From: Pelodictyon phaeoclathratiforme BU-1 | Lineage (GTDB): Bacteria; Bacteroidota; Chlorobiia; Chlorobiales; Chlorobiaceae | Reading direction: 5' to 3' | Assembly: GCF_000020645.1 (NCBI RefSeq) | Contig: NC_011060.1 | Coordinates: 2,370,501-2,434,500 of the forward strand | Length of the DNA stretch: 64,000 nucleotides | In this document: piece by piece, positions 63,455 to 64,000 of the stretch | Layout of the letters: each line of letters starts with the position of its first letter | Position numbering within the stretch: position 1 is the first letter of the stretch | The notes under the pieces: generated by a model | The model's input: the letters and a program-made list of their open reading frames with translations, nothing else | What the model was told of the DNA's origin: nothing | Database searches by the model: none | Position numbers and translations under genes: made by a program

Positions 63455-63536
63455 GTGATTGAATTGAATGGGTTAACTGCGACGAAGATGAAGCGCCTGC
63501 AATATAGTGTATTCTTTGGGGATCGGGAAAGTAATG
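63455..63536. repeat. 5' flanking repeat of DGR targets, short copy
   Basis: Matches 52233-52314 and 58859-58940 and ends abruptly at 63536, where chromosomal sequence leading to recX begins. Marks the right border of the DGR island. Confidence 0.75.
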
Positions 63537-63683
63537 GGGCAAGCACAGGGTATAGTGTGATTTTCGCAACGGCAGCAACCTCGGGACATGAGGTAAGCGC
63601 CCTTGATTTTCTGATTAACATGATATGGTTATATTTGCCGGGGAAGCTGCCCCGACAAACCGAAGTCTCTCCTGGTTCTGATT

Positions 63684-64000
63684 ATGACCGACAACAATGC
63701 GCCTGGCGCGATGACATTTGCCCTTAAACTGCTTGGACTGCGCAGCCACAGTAAGGATGAACTGAAACGGAAACTGCTGAAAAAGGGATATTCTGCTGAG
63801 GGTATCGAACCGGTAATTGAAAAATTGAGCCGGATGGGAGCGCTTGACGATCATGCTTTCGGCATGGAAGTGATCAGAAGCAGGTCAAGAAGAAAGCCCT
63901 CTGGAAGGTTAAAGATTGTTGCGGAACTCAGGAAAAAGGGTGTTGCTGAAACCATTATCAGCGAGCTCCTCAAGGAGTATGACAGCGTTGCGCTTTGCCA
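63684..64000 (+). CDS. recX: RecX regulatory protein, N-terminal part, cut by window edge
   Basis: The first 105 codons of a RecX family protein. Tandem three-helix repeats are seen: AMTFALKLLGLRSHSKDEL then RKLLKKGYSAEGIEPVIEKL, followed by GALDDHAFGMEVIRSR and GRLKIVAELRKKGVAETII. RecX binds RecA filaments and limits recombination. The ATG at 63684 has no strong ribosome site. It marks return to core genome after the DGR island. Confidence 0.85.
   Translation, partial: MTDNNAPGAMTFALKLLGLRSHSKDELKRKLLKKGYSAEGIEPVIEKLSRMGALDDHAFGMEVIRSRSRRKPSGRLKIVAELRKKGVAETIISELLKEYDSVALC

Noticed and set aside
43800..63500. A prophage carrying the DGR
   Set aside because: No capsid, tail, terminase, integrase or lysis genes are seen; the targets are cytoplasmic multi-domain proteins, unlike phage tail fibres.
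1..64000. CRISPR arrays, tRNA or rRNA genes
   Set aside because: I saw no regularly spaced short repeats and no stretch I could fold as tRNA or recognise as rRNA; short or unusual tRNAs could be missed by eye.

Overview
The window comes from a green sulfur bacterium (Chlorobiaceae; Chlorobium/Pelodictyon type). The evidence is a complete dissimilatory sulfite reductase (dsr) cluster in the order typical of these organisms (N-C-A-B-L-U-E-F-H-T-M-K-J-O-P-V-W), a RuBisCO-like protein, and a BchF/BchV-type hydratase for chlorosome pigment synthesis beside it. The exact species cannot be fixed from sequence reading alone.

Layout. 1-11.1 kb, minus strand: nucleotide-sugar genes (partial galE-like gene, rmlB, rmlD, then rmlC and rmlA). 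The dTDP-rhamnose set is split by an accessory island (2.2-9.5 kb) that holds a possible lone integron-type gene cassette, an Rpn-type nuclease, a polytopic membrane protein, a lipoprotein and a 1876-bp ISNCY-type insertion sequence. 11.2-15.9 kb: a small acidic protein, a BASS/ACR3-like carrier, an acyl-CoA:carboxylate CoA-transferase and lgt. 15.9-36.1 kb, minus strand: the sulfur-oxidation block, with siroheme genes dsrW/dsrV, the membrane complex dsrMKJOP, dsrT, the sulfur relay dsrEFH, dsrU, dsrL, dsrAB, dsrC, dsrN, the tusA-rhodanese-dsrE2 module, a TauE/SafE permease with its DUF1634 partner, a periplasmic rhodanese and a FadL-type porin. 36.4-43.6 kb: HEPN-like protein, lptE, SDR, RuBisCO-like protein, LsrF-like aldolase, bifunctional aldolase/SDR and the hydratase.

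43.8-63.5 kb is the striking part: a multi-target diversity-generating retroelement (DGR). It has a reverse transcriptase (46986-48020), an HRDC-domain accessory gene, a 124-bp template repeat (46870-46993) with ten AAC codons, and four 124-bp variable repeats, each forming the last 41 codons (stop included) of a large gene. Across the four variable repeats I counted 61 substitutions at template adenines and 7 at all other template bases. The four targets begin with a calcineurin-like phosphoesterase, carry a NACHT-type ATPase (three) or a SEFIR/TIR-like domain (one) in the middle, and end in a formylglycine-generating-enzyme-like (C-type-lectin-fold) domain whose tip is the variable repeat. 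This is the architecture of NLR-like sensor/effector proteins, with hypermutation aimed at the presumed ligand-binding face. A conserved bipartite stem-loop follows three of the four variable repeats. One target is cut by a second, almost identical copy of the insertion sequence; removing it with one 6-bp target duplication restores a 1209-codon frame.

The window ends in the start of recX (plus strand).
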